Source: Pseudomonadota bacterium
GTDB lineage: Bacteria; Pseudomonadota; Gammaproteobacteria; Xanthomonadales; Xanthomonadaceae
Assembly: GCA_018242425.1 (NCBI GenBank)
Contig: JAFEBX010000011.1
Span: 62,001 to 126,000 of the forward strand
DNA: 64,000 bases
Direction: 5' to 3'
In this document: positions 1 through 8,715 of the stretch, piece by piece
How positions within the stretch are numbered: position 1 is the first letter of the stretch
Layout of the letters: the number at the start of each line of letters is the position of its first letter
Position numbers and translations under genes: made by a program
The notes under the pieces: model-generated
What the model was told of the DNA's origin: nothing
What the model saw: only the letters and a program-made list of their open reading frames with translations
Databases searched by the model: none

Positions 1-680
1 ACATCATCAAGATTCAAGGTCTTGACCTTGAATCGAACACGCACTCGGTAGAGTGGCGCCGGGGCTGCAAGCGACCGCCCGATCACGTTGTGCTGATTGT
101 TGGCAGATCCAGTCAGAATGGCATTGCTGCCATCCTCAATAACAATAGAAAACCCTGCATTCACGCCAACCATCGCAGAATATGCGGACAGGTTCCCACT
201 GCTGAAGCGCTCAATCATCCCGGCTGGCTTTCCATCCGCTCCAAGCACGACCTGCGCCGTCTCCGGATACCAACAAGTATCGTTATCCCACCCCTTCTTG
301 ATCCGCCGGAACTTGTAGCTTGGCTTCTGCGGGTACGGGTTCATGGCGCCGTAGCGGCCGCCCTTGAACACCAGCGTGGTGAATCCGCGCCATGCGGGCA
401 CCTGGTCGCCGAAGACGGATTTCAGGTATTCGTTGGGCACCTGCGCGGCTTCGCCGAACAGCAGGTCGATGTCGCCGACGATGCCGCCCTGGTCCTTCTC
501 GCCGCCCCACAGGTACGGCGCGTTGACGCTGATGGTGCCGCTGGCGGTGATCTCGCCGGCCCACGCGGTCTTGTCGCCGCCGCGGAACTCGAGGAAGGCG
601 TCGATCGGGCCGGTGGTCAGGCCGTGGTGGTAGGCCACGTGGTACCAGAAGCCGATGGTGGGCTTGCTGCTCTTACCCAT
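1..680 (-). CDS. Phage tail-tip / host-specificity protein (gpJ-like), 5' part only
   Basis: Translating the minus strand from the ATG at 680 gives an uninterrupted 226 residues that run off the left edge. The start overlaps the upstream gene's stop by 8 bases. The N-terminus reads MGKSSKPTIGFWYHVAYHHG, followed by segments with WGGEKDQGGIVGDID and AMNPYPQ. I recognise this arrangement from siphovirus tail-tip (central fibre, baseplate hub) proteins, which contact the host receptor. Its place at the far end of the tail module, after the tape measure and DUF2163 genes, supports that role. The family assignment is from memory of similar proteins, not from a search, and the receptor-binding C-terminus is outside the window. 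Confidence 0.6.
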   Translation of the reverse strand, partial: MGKSSKPTIGFWYHVAYHHGLTTGPIDAFLEFRGGDKTAWAGEITASGTISVNAPYLWGGEKDQGGIVGDIDLLFGEAAQVPNEYLKSVFGDQVPAWRGFTTLVFKGGRYGAMNPYPQKPSYKFRRIKKGWDNDTCWYPETAQVVLGADGKPAGMIERFSSGNLSAYSAMVGVNAGFSIVIEDGSNAILTGSANNQHNVIGRSLAAPAPLYRVRVRFKVKTLNLDD

Positions 681-900
681 CGACGCGCTCCTTCGCCTCG
701 CACTCGCGCGCCCACTTCACCAGCGCCAGCGCGAAGCCGTCGCCGGTGGCTTCCAGCGCGTCGGCGTCGATGCCGTTGCGCACGGCGTCGCTCCAATCGA
801 AGCCGAGGCGCTCGCACAGTTGGCGCGTGCCGTCGCGGCAGAAGCCGGGCTTCGGACTGAAGCCGGGAATGGTGAAGGCGTGGCGCACGGTCACCCGCAT
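673..900 (-). CDS. Small conserved phage tail-module protein, function unknown
   Basis: A 75-residue soluble protein starting MRVTVRHAFTIPGFSPKPGF. It overlaps its neighbours on both sides (the start touches the stop of the membrane-protein gene, the stop overlaps the tail-tip start), so it is translated within the tail operon. It has no signal peptide or membrane segment. It occupies the slot where many siphoviruses carry small tail-tip assembly factors, but I do not recognise the family. Confidence 0.6.
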   Translation of the reverse strand: MRVTVRHAFTIPGFSPKPGFCRDGTRQLCERLGFDWSDAVRNGIDADALEATGDGFALALVKWARECEAKERVDG

Positions 901-1325
901 CACTTGCCTCCCTTGGCCTTGATGGGATCGCGGCCGGTGACTTTCCAGGCGAGCAGGAATTCGTCGGAGATCCAGTGCGTGCCCCAATACTTCACGACAG
1001 CCTTGCCGTCCTCCGTGGTCGGGCCTTGCGATTCGGTGGGTTTCTGGTCCTGCCGCTTCGGCTGGATCGCCACCGCGATCACCGCCAGCACGATCGCCAC
1101 GATCAGCCACACCACCCACCAGATTACCGCTTTCGCCGGCTCGTGCGCGGGCACTGGATTGCGGGCAGCCACGATCAGCTTCGTGATGTCTGCGATCACG
1201 AACAACCACCCGAGGCAGATCAGCGCAATGCGCCATTGCTTGCCGGATTCGGTATCCATCCACCAGTAGCGCGCTCGCCACGTCCACACGTACCGCTTGC
1301 GTGCGATCAGTTGCATCATCCCCAT
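900..1325 (-). CDS. Phage protein with two membrane segments
   Basis: Up to 141 residues. Two hydrophobic helices are clear, around residues 32-54 and 67-88, followed by a charged C-terminal domain of about 50 residues (KRQDQKPTES through DPIKAKGGK). Possible starts are ATG at 1325, 1319 and 1316; all overlap the end of the DUF2163 gene, and which is used cannot be decided. Relatives of the DUF2163 tail module usually carry an NlpC/P60 peptidase gene here; this protein has no such domain. A role in DNA injection or superinfection exclusion is possible but is inference only. Confidence 0.6.
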   Translation of the reverse strand: MGMMQLIARKRYVWTWRARYWWMDTESGKQWRIALICLGWLFVIADITKLIVAARNPVPAHEPAKAVIWWVVWLIVAIVLAVIAVAIQPKRQDQKPTESQGPTTEDGKAVVKYWGTHWISDEFLLAWKVTGRDPIKAKGGK

Positions 1326-2167
1326 GACATCGAGCTCTGGTTCGGATCGGTCACGGGCATGTAGATCGCCCCGCCGAAGTTGTCGGTATTGCTGCGCGCG
1401 TCGCACGCCGCCCATGTCTGTTCGCAGGCCGGCTTGGCAACCAGCGCCGTGCCCGGCGCGAGATCTGCCGCACCGTAAATCAGCGTGATCGTGCTGCTGG
1501 AGTGCGCAAGGATCGATCGGCGCTCCACCAGGCCATCGACGCGCGTCCATTCGATCCAACCACCGGCCAGCGACAACGGCGCCGATGCGAACGCAGCGGC
1601 CGTCAACGTCAAGCCGGAAGCTGCCGACAACGTGGCCGAGACCGCGAAGGTGGCCGGATCGAGATTGCAGCCGCGTAGGCCGTTGGAATAGACCGTCTTC
1701 CAGCAGCCGCGCTGCCACTTCGGGCCCTGGTTCACCGCGCGGGCGATGGCCAGCCCGGGCTCGCACGTCAGCGTCAGCTCGGTGTCGGTGAACTCCGGCT
1801 GCGCCACGATGCCCATCCATTCGACATTCGGCGGATCGGTGTCGCCGAGATGCGTGGCCATGCAGGTCACGCGAATGGTGTCGCTGGGGATGTACGGATT
1901 CCAGTTGTTGCCCAGTGCCTGCGTCACTGGCAGCTCGGGCGCGGCCGGATCGCGCAGGTAGGCCAGCTTGATCTTCAGCTTGTCCTTGGCGCGCTCAGCC
2001 GTCTGGCGGATCTCGTCGCGATCGATCTGCCCGGCGAGATAGGTGAACCCGCCGATGGTCAGATTCTGCTCCGCCGTGCAATAGCGCCATGACACCGATT
2101 GCCGGTCGAACCGGAACAGCCGAATCGGCTTGCCCAGGAAGCGCGAGCGTTCGAAGGTGTCAAACAT
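1316..2167 (-). CDS. DUF2163 / BR0599-type phage tail protein
   Basis: A 283-residue minor tail protein. The N-terminal part (MFDTFERSRFLGKPIRLFRF) and the cysteine-bearing C-terminal motif CEQTWAACDARSNTDNFGGA match the DUF2163 and BR0599 pair found in siphoviruses and gene transfer agents, where the protein lies between the tape measure and the tip. It overlaps the upstream minor tail gene by 8 bases. Cysteines near the C-terminus could bind metal or form a disulphide, as in the distal tail proteins of gene transfer agents. The fold and context are well supported; the exact structural role is inferred. Confidence 0.7.
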   Translation of the reverse strand: MFDTFERSRFLGKPIRLFRFDRQSVSWRYCTAEQNLTIGGFTYLAGQIDRDEIRQTAERAKDKLKIKLAYLRDPAAPELPVTQALGNNWNPYIPSDTIRVTCMATHLGDTDPPNVEWMGIVAQPEFTDTELTLTCEPGLAIARAVNQGPKWQRGCWKTVYSNGLRGCNLDPATFAVSATLSAASGLTLTAAAFASAPLSLAGGWIEWTRVDGLVERRSILAHSSSTITLIYGAADLAPGTALVAKPACEQTWAACDARSNTDNFGGAIYMPVTDPNQSSMSWG

Positions 2168-3359
2168 CGGGCACCACCGCCTGCCAACCCGTGGTCGACG
2201 TCGCCAGCCCTTCGGCGTCGGTTTCGTGCGTGATGGTCAGCTCGTCGCCGGCCAGCGTGCACAGCGACAGGAAGGAAATCTGGCGGATCTGCGTCGGCGT
2301 GATCGCCGTGGCGCGCAACAGTGCACTCAGGGTCAGGGTTTCGGTCGCACCGGCTTCCACCGAATTGGTGATGCGCCGGTAATAGACCGTGCCGTCCATC
2401 AGCTCGATGCGCACGTCCTTCCGGTTGGCCTTGCCCTTGCCGAACAGCGTGTAGCCCGCCCACTCCACCGACAGCGTCGTGCTGTTGCCGGCGATGCTCG
2501 CGGCGGCCTTGAGGTCGGCAGTGAACGATGGAACCCAGATCGGCGCGGTACGTCCGCAGCGGGTGTAGAGAAACGATCGATACCAGGTATGCTCGGGCCG
2601 TCCGTACAGCACCCAATTGGTCTGCTGAACGCGCAGGGCGATGCCGGGAAGATCGGCCACCACTGGGAACGCACCGCCGTAGTCGACGGTCTGCTGCAGC
2701 CGGGCGAAGCTGGACGTCGGGTCCTCGCCTTCATCCGGGCGCTTCTCCAGCACGTCGTGGCCCAGGTATTGCGTCACGCCGGTCAGCACCGGCCAGTCGC
2801 AGAACTCGGAGATGTCGAACGTCAGGCTGCGATTGCCGATGTCGTCGGACAGCTGGCGTTCCTGCGCATTGTCGCGCAACCGCGCCTTGCGCAGCGGGTA
2901 CAGCCGCGTGCCAGCCGGCCACGCTGCGGTGGTCGCCGCCGACAACGTGAGCGCACCAGACGCGATGCTGGCGATGCTCACCACCGCCCAAGTGTTGACG
3001 CTCGAGTACAGCAGCGCCTTGCCGCCCGCCACGAAATCGAAGCCCGTGGTGTTGCAGGGGATCGACGTTGCACCGCTGGCCAGCGTGGCTGACAGCACCT
3101 GCACGTCCGGCCAGATCGGCAACTGCCACGCACCGTTCCAGCCGGCGATCAGCATTTCCGCTACTCGGCGCGACTGCGCATCTGCCAGCACATTGAACGA
3201 GAACGCGCGGCGCGGGCTTGCGCGCCAGCTGCGATGCTGCGTCACCGCCGTGCCGGACGCCTGCATCACGTCGCTGCCCCACGCGAGCGATTCCTTCACC
3301 CCTGCCGACCAATCGGGAGGCACGGGCCAGATGCGGGCGCCGGATACGTCAAAGGCCAT
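2160..3359 (-). CDS. Minor tail protein downstream of the tape measure
   Basis: A 399-residue protein starting MAFDVSGARIWPVPPDW, three bases after the tape-measure stop. It is rich in beta-strand-like segments (Thr, Val and Gly rich) with repeated aromatic motifs such as GYTLFGKGKANRKD. In siphoviruses this slot usually holds the distal tail protein or a hub component that connects the tube to the tip. I recognise it as a conserved phage tail protein but cannot name the family with certainty. No catalytic motif is visible. Confidence 0.65.
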   Translation of the reverse strand: MAFDVSGARIWPVPPDWSAGVKESLAWGSDVMQASGTAVTQHRSWRASPRRAFSFNVLADAQSRRVAEMLIAGWNGAWQLPIWPDVQVLSATLASGATSIPCNTTGFDFVAGGKALLYSSVNTWAVVSIASIASGALTLSAATTAAWPAGTRLYPLRKARLRDNAQERQLSDDIGNRSLTFDISEFCDWPVLTGVTQYLGHDVLEKRPDEGEDPTSSFARLQQTVDYGGAFPVVADLPGIALRVQQTNWVLYGRPEHTWYRSFLYTRCGRTAPIWVPSFTADLKAAASIAGNSTTLSVEWAGYTLFGKGKANRKDVRIELMDGTVYYRRITNSVEAGATETLTLSALLRATAITPTQIRQISFLSLCTLAGDELTITHETDAEGLATSTTGWQAVVPDV

Positions 3360-3362
3360 CCG

Positions 3363-6347
3363 TCACCACTCCGACCGAATGGCCAGGCCGTTCTCGCCGG
3401 CGACCGTGATGATTCGCTTCTCCGTGGCCGGATGATTGGCCACCGCCTGCGCCAATGCGTCGACGTCGAAATAGTTGTAGAGGCTGAGGCGGTTGCCACC
3501 GCCCGCGAACATCTCTGCGGAGGGGCGGCGCGAAAGATCAGGCGCGCTGAGGCGCGGGCCGCTGCTCACGAACCCGCCATCCGCGTATCCCGCCCAGCCG
3601 TACAGCCGTTCGCGCATCTGGCCATCGGAAATGGCCGCACGCAGCGCATAGAACCCCTGCTCGCCACCCAGCGCGGCGATCTCGCGCTGATTCAATACGC
3701 CCTCGCCCTTGTGCACGATGCCGGCGGGCTCGAGGCGGCCACCGTCGCCAGTGTAGCCGCCTGTGTCATAGCCGGTCGGCGTGTTGACGATGTTGGCGAC
3801 ATTGACCGCCGCCGCCGCACCGGCTGCCGCCGCCAGCACATAGCTGTAAGGCGGCGCGCTCGAGGCCAAGGCCTTTTGCACCGCCAGAATGCCCTGGATC
3901 GTGGCCTCGGCAACGGCAGCCGCCTTGCCGATCGTGGCCAGCTTGGCATTGTGGCTCCGCGACAGTTGCGCGATCTGCCCGAATACCTCGCCCGCCATCG
4001 ACAGCTTGGCCATGTTGCTGGCTGCATCGATCTGCGCCATCGTGGCCTTGTGCTGGGCCTCGATGCGCTCGATCTCATCGTTCGACGCCTTCAGATCGGC
4101 GCCCTTAATTCGCTGATACTGCCGCTGCCGTTCCAGCGCATCGGCATACCACTTGTTCTCCTCTGCCGCCGCCTTCTGCAGCTTCTGGATTTCCCCATAG
4201 GCGCCGCCGACTTCCGGTGCAAGCCCCTTGAACTCTGGCTGCTTGTCCGTCATGTCGTGCGCAGTTGCGGCCAATAGACGGTCGTACTCCTCACGAGTCT
4301 TGATGATTTTCCCAATGCCTTCTGCAAGCGCATCGTTCAGCAATTTGATGCGATCCGTCGCATCGCCGACCGACGACTCCAATGGCGTCCGAAGTTGTTC
4401 CTTCAGCTGGTCATATTCGCTTTGAAGCTTCTTGACCGCCTCGGCGTGCTTTTTAGTTTCTTCCGCCGCGGCGACCTGCTTGTCGCGCGCTTCAGCCTCG
4501 GCAACCAACGCATCCTTCGTAGCCTGCGACGCGAGTCTGTATTTGCCTTCGGTTGTCTCGTAGCGCATTTTCTGCGCTTCGGTGATCTTCTTTTCGCCAT
4601 CTTCCAGCGCGGCCGTTAGCTTGACCTGCTCCGTCAGGCGCGCAAGTTCCGCCTCGGCGGCCTTTTCGGCCTTTTCGTCCGGAGTCTCCTTCTGCCGTGC
4701 CGTGCGCGCCTTGCGGACCTTTTCCTCGGTGTCCGCGATAATCTTGGCTTTCAGCTTGTCGTATGATCCGTCATACAGACGTTTGTCATTCGGGTCCGCC
4801 GCCTCGATCTGGTTGTAATCCTCGATCAGCTTGTTGAGCCGCGACTGGCGCTCCGCCTTTTTGTCGATCCCCTGAATTTCACGATCGACGCGGGCCGCCG
4901 CCTTGATCCCGTCATCCTGGATCTTCTGCTCGTCCGCTTTCCCCTGCGCCGCATTGCGCTCGGCGTTGCGCTGTTTCAAGGCAGCATCGAAGGCCGCTTT
5001 GTTCTGGTCGAACAGCTGCTTGAAGTTCGCCGTCAGTGCAGCGCCGCGCTCCGGAGAATAAAATCCGCTGCGAATTCCATCGGCGACCTCATGCAGCTGG
5101 CGCCGATAGTTTTCCATTCCGCGTGTCGCCGACCGCATCAGGGCTTCGGGAGCATCGCTGCCGATATCCGCCAAACCCGTTTTTGCAGCCTGAAGCGCAC
5201 CAAGCACGGCACCCCATACGCCTCGCCAAGCCTTTTCAATCGAACCGGCATGCTCAACCATTTCGGCACTGCGCTGAGCACTGGTCCTGGCCAGCTCATC
5301 CAGCAGCACGCGCACTGCTTCTTCGTGATCACCCTGCTTCTCCAGCGCCGCCACCTGGTCATAGGTCGACAGCGTCAGGAAGTGGTACTGATCATTGAGC
5401 GTCTCCATCCCCTTCACCGGGGAATCCGCGAGCCGGATGATTTCCGACGTCGTCTTGTCGATGCTCTCGCCGGTCAGTTCCGACAGATTCACGGCGGCCG
5501 TCGCCGCGGCCTGCAGGCTCTCGCCAGTCAGCTTGCCGCTGGCCGTGAGCTTTTCCAGCGCCGTCTGCGCATCGCCGAACTTGCCGGTCGCATCGCCAAC
5601 CTTGTCGCGCATGTCGCCGAGCTGGCCGGCGGTCACGCCTGCTGCGCCGCCGGTGGAGATCAGCGCCCGTTCGAATTCTTCCGTCTGGCGGATGCCGCTT
5701 TCATACACCCCGACGATCGCCGCCACGGCGCCTAGCGCGCCGAGCACGGCCAGCCCAGTCGCGGAAAACGCCGCTCCCATCAGCCCGGTGTAGTTCGCCA
5801 GCGTCAGGCTGGTGCGCTCGAAGGAACCCCACTGGCCAGTCGCCATGTCCTTCAGCAGCCGGCCCATCTCCAACCGCGCCATGTTGGAGTTGAGCGAGAA
5901 CTGGTGCATTCCCTCGCCGGCGGCGAGCACCTTGGTGCGCGCGGCATCGATGCCGGCAGAGAATCGTTGGTAGTCCTCGACCCCCACCAGCCCCGCCTTG
6001 CGGTGTGCATCCAGCTGCGCCTGCGCGGCATCCAGCTTGTTCAGCGCCCGCGTGGCCGGGTCGATGGTACTGACGAGCTTGGCAAGCTCCGCCTGCTCCT
6101 TCCGGATCGAAACCGCGGCGTCGGCAGCCGCCTGCTGGTGCCGCTTGACTGCCTCCACCTGGTTCATCTGCGCGGTATAGGCGCGACCATCGCCACCGGA
6201 CGACGAACTCGCCATCTCGGCGTTGGCCTTCGCGGTCGCATCCGCCAGCGCCTCAACGGCGCCCTGCGTCTGTTCGATCACGCGCTGCTGCTGCGACCAT
6301 TCGGTGCGCAGGTTCAGGTCGATCTCGAAGTCTTGCTTGTTGGCCAT
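3363..6347 (-). CDS. Tail length tape measure protein (lambda gpH-like)
   Basis: 994 residues, the longest phage gene in the window. The N-terminal half is helical and coiled-coil-like, with a central hydrophobic stretch (about 195-225, LAVLGALGAVAAIVGVYESG) typical of tape measures; long Lys/Glu/Gln/Ala-rich helices follow. The C-terminus carries the lambda gpH-type signature GYDTGGYTGDGGRLEPAGIV followed by HKGE. Its length sets tail length, and the tail tube polymerises around it. The ATG overlaps the stop of the preceding chaperone frame as TGATG, as usual for the chaperone/tape-measure pair. Confidence 0.9.
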   Translation of the reverse strand: MANKQDFEIDLNLRTEWSQQQRVIEQTQGAVEALADATAKANAEMASSSSGGDGRAYTAQMNQVEAVKRHQQAAADAAVSIRKEQAELAKLVSTIDPATRALNKLDAAQAQLDAHRKAGLVGVEDYQRFSAGIDAARTKVLAAGEGMHQFSLNSNMARLEMGRLLKDMATGQWGSFERTSLTLANYTGLMGAAFSATGLAVLGALGAVAAIVGVYESGIRQTEEFERALISTGGAAGVTAGQLGDMRDKVGDATGKFGDAQTALEKLTASGKLTGESLQAAATAAVNLSELTGESIDKTTSEIIRLADSPVKGMETLNDQYHFLTLSTYDQVAALEKQGDHEEAVRVLLDELARTSAQRSAEMVEHAGSIEKAWRGVWGAVLGALQAAKTGLADIGSDAPEALMRSATRGMENYRRQLHEVADGIRSGFYSPERGAALTANFKQLFDQNKAAFDAALKQRNAERNAAQGKADEQKIQDDGIKAAARVDREIQGIDKKAERQSRLNKLIEDYNQIEAADPNDKRLYDGSYDKLKAKIIADTEEKVRKARTARQKETPDEKAEKAAEAELARLTEQVKLTAALEDGEKKITEAQKMRYETTEGKYRLASQATKDALVAEAEARDKQVAAAEETKKHAEAVKKLQSEYDQLKEQLRTPLESSVGDATDRIKLLNDALAEGIGKIIKTREEYDRLLAATAHDMTDKQPEFKGLAPEVGGAYGEIQKLQKAAAEENKWYADALERQRQYQRIKGADLKASNDEIERIEAQHKATMAQIDAASNMAKLSMAGEVFGQIAQLSRSHNAKLATIGKAAAVAEATIQGILAVQKALASSAPPYSYVLAAAAGAAAAVNVANIVNTPTGYDTGGYTGDGGRLEPAGIVHKGEGVLNQREIAALGGEQGFYALRAAISDGQMRERLYGWAGYADGGFVSSGPRLSAPDLSRRPSAEMFAGGGNRLSLYNYFDVDALAQAVANHPATEKRIITVAGENGLAIRSEW

Positions 6348-6595
6348 CAGTCCTTGCTCAGTTCCTTCACCAGGTCATGCGCGCCCTTGCCATCCCACAC
6401 CGACATGCCGACATCCATCAGTGCGTGCGCCCTTCGCTTGCGGTCGCGGCGGTTGGCCGCGCGGTAGAACCCGATCAGTTGACGTTCGGTGAGCTTTCCG
6501 ATGCGGTCGATGTCGCCGCCGCAGATCCCGTGATCGCAGAGGCAGGTGAAGACGTCGAACCAGTCGATGGCACGCCCAGCGTCGCCGCCGCCCAT
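6347..6595 (-). CDS. Tail assembly chaperone, T-like part of a G-T frameshift product
   Basis: An open frame of 82 codons from an internal ATG, but most likely expressed as the -1 frameshifted tail of the upstream G-like protein: the frame stays open back through the slippery site at 6628-6634. The sequence MGGGDAGRAIDWFDVFTCLC is followed by a helical C-terminus rich in Arg and Lys. In lambda-like phages the G-T fusion binds the tape measure while G recruits tail-tube subunits. Its stop overlaps the tape measure start. No good ribosome-binding site precedes the internal ATG, which favours frameshifting. Confidence 0.75.
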   Translation of the reverse strand: MGGGDAGRAIDWFDVFTCLCDHGICGGDIDRIGKLTERQLIGFYRAANRRDRKRRAHALMDVGMSVWDGKGAHDLVKELSKD

Positions 6596-7005
6596 GCGTC
6601 CCTGGCGTCCACCACTGCCTCTCGCGCGAAAAAACCGGCAGTCACCTGGAACCAGGCGGACAGCAGCACTTCCGCGTCATCGGTCCCGAGCAATTCCACG
6701 AACGCAGGCTCGACGCGGGCGGACTGCGCCACCAGCGGGATCACCACCGCGCGATGTTTTCCGAACAGTCGGCGCGCCGCGCCATAGCGGAATTCCCCGC
6801 TACCGATCATCTCGCCGTAGTCGGCAATCAGCGCCGATGCGCGGTGCGCAACGTCCAGCCCTTCGAAGAACCCGTACTCGCGCACGGTCACTTCACGGCC
6901 ACCGACCGTCACCACGACATCAGGCTTCAGCGCCGACAGTGACTCCACGCCCGAAGGCGTGGAGTCATCGTTGGCAGCAGCGCGGGGCTTCAGCTTGCGC
7001 GCCAT
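6475..7005 (-). CDS. Tail assembly chaperone, G-like protein
   Basis: 176 residues starting MARKLKPRAAANDDSTPSGV, with a folded core (residues 30-130: VTVGGREVTVREYGFFEGLD and on) and a low-complexity Ser/Thr/Ala tail after the frameshift site. It lies between the tail tube gene and the tape measure, the fixed position of lambda gene G and its analogues. The codons GGT TTT TTC in its frame contain a -1 slippery heptamer. The Ser/Ala-rich tail is what ribosomes make when they do not shift. Chaperone identity rests on position and the frameshift architecture, not on sequence similarity. Confidence 0.75.
   Translation of the reverse strand: MARKLKPRAAANDDSTPSGVESLSALKPDVVVTVGGREVTVREYGFFEGLDVAHRASALIADYGEMIGSGEFRYGAARRLFGKHRAVVIPLVAQSARVEPAFVELLGTDDAEVLLSAWFQVTAGFFAREAVVDARDAWAAATLGVPSTGSTSSPASAITGSAAATSTASESSPNVN
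6628..6634 (-). promoter_or_regulatory. Programmed -1 ribosomal frameshift site (T TTT TTC)
   Basis: The minus strand reads T TTT TTC in the phase X XXY YYZ relative to the G frame. This is a standard slippery heptamer that allows both tRNAs to re-pair after a one-base slip. After the slip the frame continues FRARGSGGRQGRMGGGDAG into the T-like frame without a stop. Location and phase fit the lambda G-GT paradigm. I did not model a downstream pseudoknot. Confidence 0.8.
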
Positions 7006-7008
7006 GGA

Positions 7009-7764
7009 TCAAGCCGCCTGCGGCAGTTCGATCTTGCCGAAGCCGCCCAGCTCCGGGTCGTTCGCCGCCTCGCTGTCATACAACACCGCGCCCTTCAGCG
7101 TCATCTGGCCGAAGTCTTCGTTGATCAGCGAGATGTTGTCCGCCGGATCGAACTGCACGCGGTAGAGGTGCATGTTCACCTTCTCGCCGGTGACGGTATT
7201 GATGCCATCCAGGAACAGATACCGCTCCGGCGCGGTGGCGGTGAACAGCGGCGCCACCTGCGCGGCGGAGTAGCTGTATGCGGCCTTGATCGGCTGGGTC
7301 AGGCCGGTCAGGCTCTTGATGGTGATCAGGCCGGCGTTGTTCGGATCTGCGGTGTAATGCGTGCCAGCCACCAGGCTCACCGGAGTGCCAGTGCTGTCGG
7401 TCAACACCACGCTGCTCGCGCCACCCTTGGCCAGCACGATCACGTCGCCCACAGCCACGGTCGCGGGAAACTGCTCGCCGGTCACCGTTCCGGCCACGCG
7501 GCTCACCGTGGTCGCGTACAGGCCGAGGCCCAGCGTCTTGGCGTCCATCCAGTTGAGCGTCAGCGAGATTTCCGCCTTGGTCGTCTTCACCATGCGTGCG
7601 GACTGCAGGCGCTTGCCCGAATAACTTTCGGTGCGATCGGAGGTTTCGGTCTTCAGCGACACTTCGCACTTCGGCGCATCGCCAACCCAGAAGAGCGCGC
7701 CGGGCAGACCGCCGGTGCGTCGGGTGCCCAGGTTGATCTTGCCCTGGAAGCTGTAGTCATTCAT
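7009..7764 (-). CDS. Major tail tube protein
   Basis: 251 residues starting MNDYSFQGKINLGTRRTGGL. It is mostly beta-strand in character, with a central insertion (about 105-160) that carries a Gly/Thr-rich segment like the Ig-like inserts of tail tube proteins (GTHYTADPNNAGLITI). It sits directly upstream of the chaperone pair and tape measure, and after the tail terminator and gpZ genes, the conserved place for the tube subunit. Siphovirus tube proteins form stacked hexamers around the tape measure. The identification rests mainly on order and length; the relationship to lambda gpV is distant. Confidence 0.75.
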   Translation of the reverse strand: MNDYSFQGKINLGTRRTGGLPGALFWVGDAPKCEVSLKTETSDRTESYSGKRLQSARMVKTTKAEISLTLNWMDAKTLGLGLYATTVSRVAGTVTGEQFPATVAVGDVIVLAKGGASSVVLTDSTGTPVSLVAGTHYTADPNNAGLITIKSLTGLTQPIKAAYSYSAAQVAPLFTATAPERYLFLDGINTVTGEKVNMHLYRVQFDPADNISLINEDFGQMTLKGAVLYDSEAANDPELGGFGKIELPQAA

Positions 7765-7825
7765 CGCGATCTCCTTGTGGTATTGGCGATGTCGTTGCGG
7801 GTATCCGGCTTACGCCGGCATGAAT

Positions 7826-8017
7826 TCAGCGGGTGGATGCGGCCGGATGCTGAGGCTCGGCAGCTGCGGCGACACCCGGCTTCTTGTGGACGTCGTGTTC
7901 GCGAATGAACTTCGCCGAAACTTCATCCACCTCGATCTCGATGCCATCGGGGCCGGGGTTGTACTCGACGTCGTTGTGGGTGTGCTTCTTGTAGATGCGG
8001 ATCTTTTCGAGTGCCAT
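7826..8017 (-). CDS. Small phage protein, 63 residues, DUF7210-like
   Basis: Starts MALEKIRIYKKHTHNDVEYN, preceded by a good Shine-Dalgarno (GGAG, 7-8 bases upstream). The N-terminal 45 residues read as a compact beta-type domain; the C-terminus is Pro/Ala rich. Similar short proteins with an N-terminal lysine-rich strand and a hydrophilic tail occur beside tail genes in many siphoviruses. Function unknown. Confidence 0.65.
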   Translation of the reverse strand: MALEKIRIYKKHTHNDVEYNPGPDGIEIEVDEVSAKFIREHDVHKKPGVAAAAEPQHPAASTR

Positions 8018-8028
8018 GGGTGTCTCCT

Positions 8029-8715
8029 TCAGGTGTCGGAATCGCCGGTGCTGCCGTTGTCGGCGCCGGGAATGGGTTTGCCGCCTGCCCACACTTCGAT
8101 CAGGCGTGCGATTTCTTTCTGCAGCACCTGGCCGGCGTAATCGGCAAGGCGTTGCGGCCGGTCGCCCTTGCGCAACATCTGCGCGACGGTGGGGCCGTAG
8201 GCGGTCTTCATCTTCTGGCGCAGGATTGGCTGACCGGTGCGCGACGACACCTTGCCGGCATACCTACCTTGCGTTGGCGCGACCTTCGGGCCGCGCCGCT
8301 CCACAATGTGCACGTTGCCGCTGCCGAGCGTGGCGAAGAACGCATGCGGGCGAATGCTGGTCACGCCGCCCTTGTAAATTTTCGCGCTGACACCGTTCGG
8401 CGATAGGTCTTTCGCGTTGAAGTTGATCAAGCCGAAACGGCCACCCTTGAAATCGCCCACCAACTTCAAGCCGGAATTCGTTTCGATGGCACGAAGCAGT
8501 GCGCGCACCTTCGCTGCGGGCACGTTGTATTCGCGCTGGATGTCGCGCCGCGCCTCCACCGGCAAGCGCCGGCGCAACGTGCTGATCGCCATCTTCTGCA
8601 TCAGCGGCAGGCTCGACGCCAGAATCCCGAGATTCCGCGACACCGCGAGCGCGCCCTGCAGGTCGAACTCCGTCCGCAGCGAGCCCTTTCCGCCGATGGT
8701 CAGGTTCGCGGCCAT
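8029..8715 (-). CDS. Minor tail protein Z-like (gpZ), tail completion
   Basis: 228 residues. The central part, with RRRLPVEARRDIQREYNVPA and later segments such as KGGVTSIRPHAFFAT, matches the prophage minor tail protein Z family (PF06763), which acts in tail completion at the head-proximal end in lambda. It overlaps the tail-terminator gene by one base and precedes the tube gene, as in lambda (Z, U, V). The C-terminal 20 residues are disordered and acidic. Confidence 0.75.
   Translation of the reverse strand: MAANLTIGGKGSLRTEFDLQGALAVSRNLGILASSLPLMQKMAISTLRRRLPVEARRDIQREYNVPAAKVRALLRAIETNSGLKLVGDFKGGRFGLINFNAKDLSPNGVSAKIYKGGVTSIRPHAFFATLGSGNVHIVERRGPKVAPTQGRYAGKVSSRTGQPILRQKMKTAYGPTVAQMLRKGDRPQRLADYAGQVLQKEIARLIEVWAGGKPIPGADNGSTGDSDT

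Noticed and set aside
3153..3168. 16-base match to the end of the GTAG repeat and its flank (13583-13598)
   Set aside because: It lies inside a coding region without a partner stem or a full GTAG hairpin; one match of this length is expected by chance in 64 kb of GC-rich sequence.
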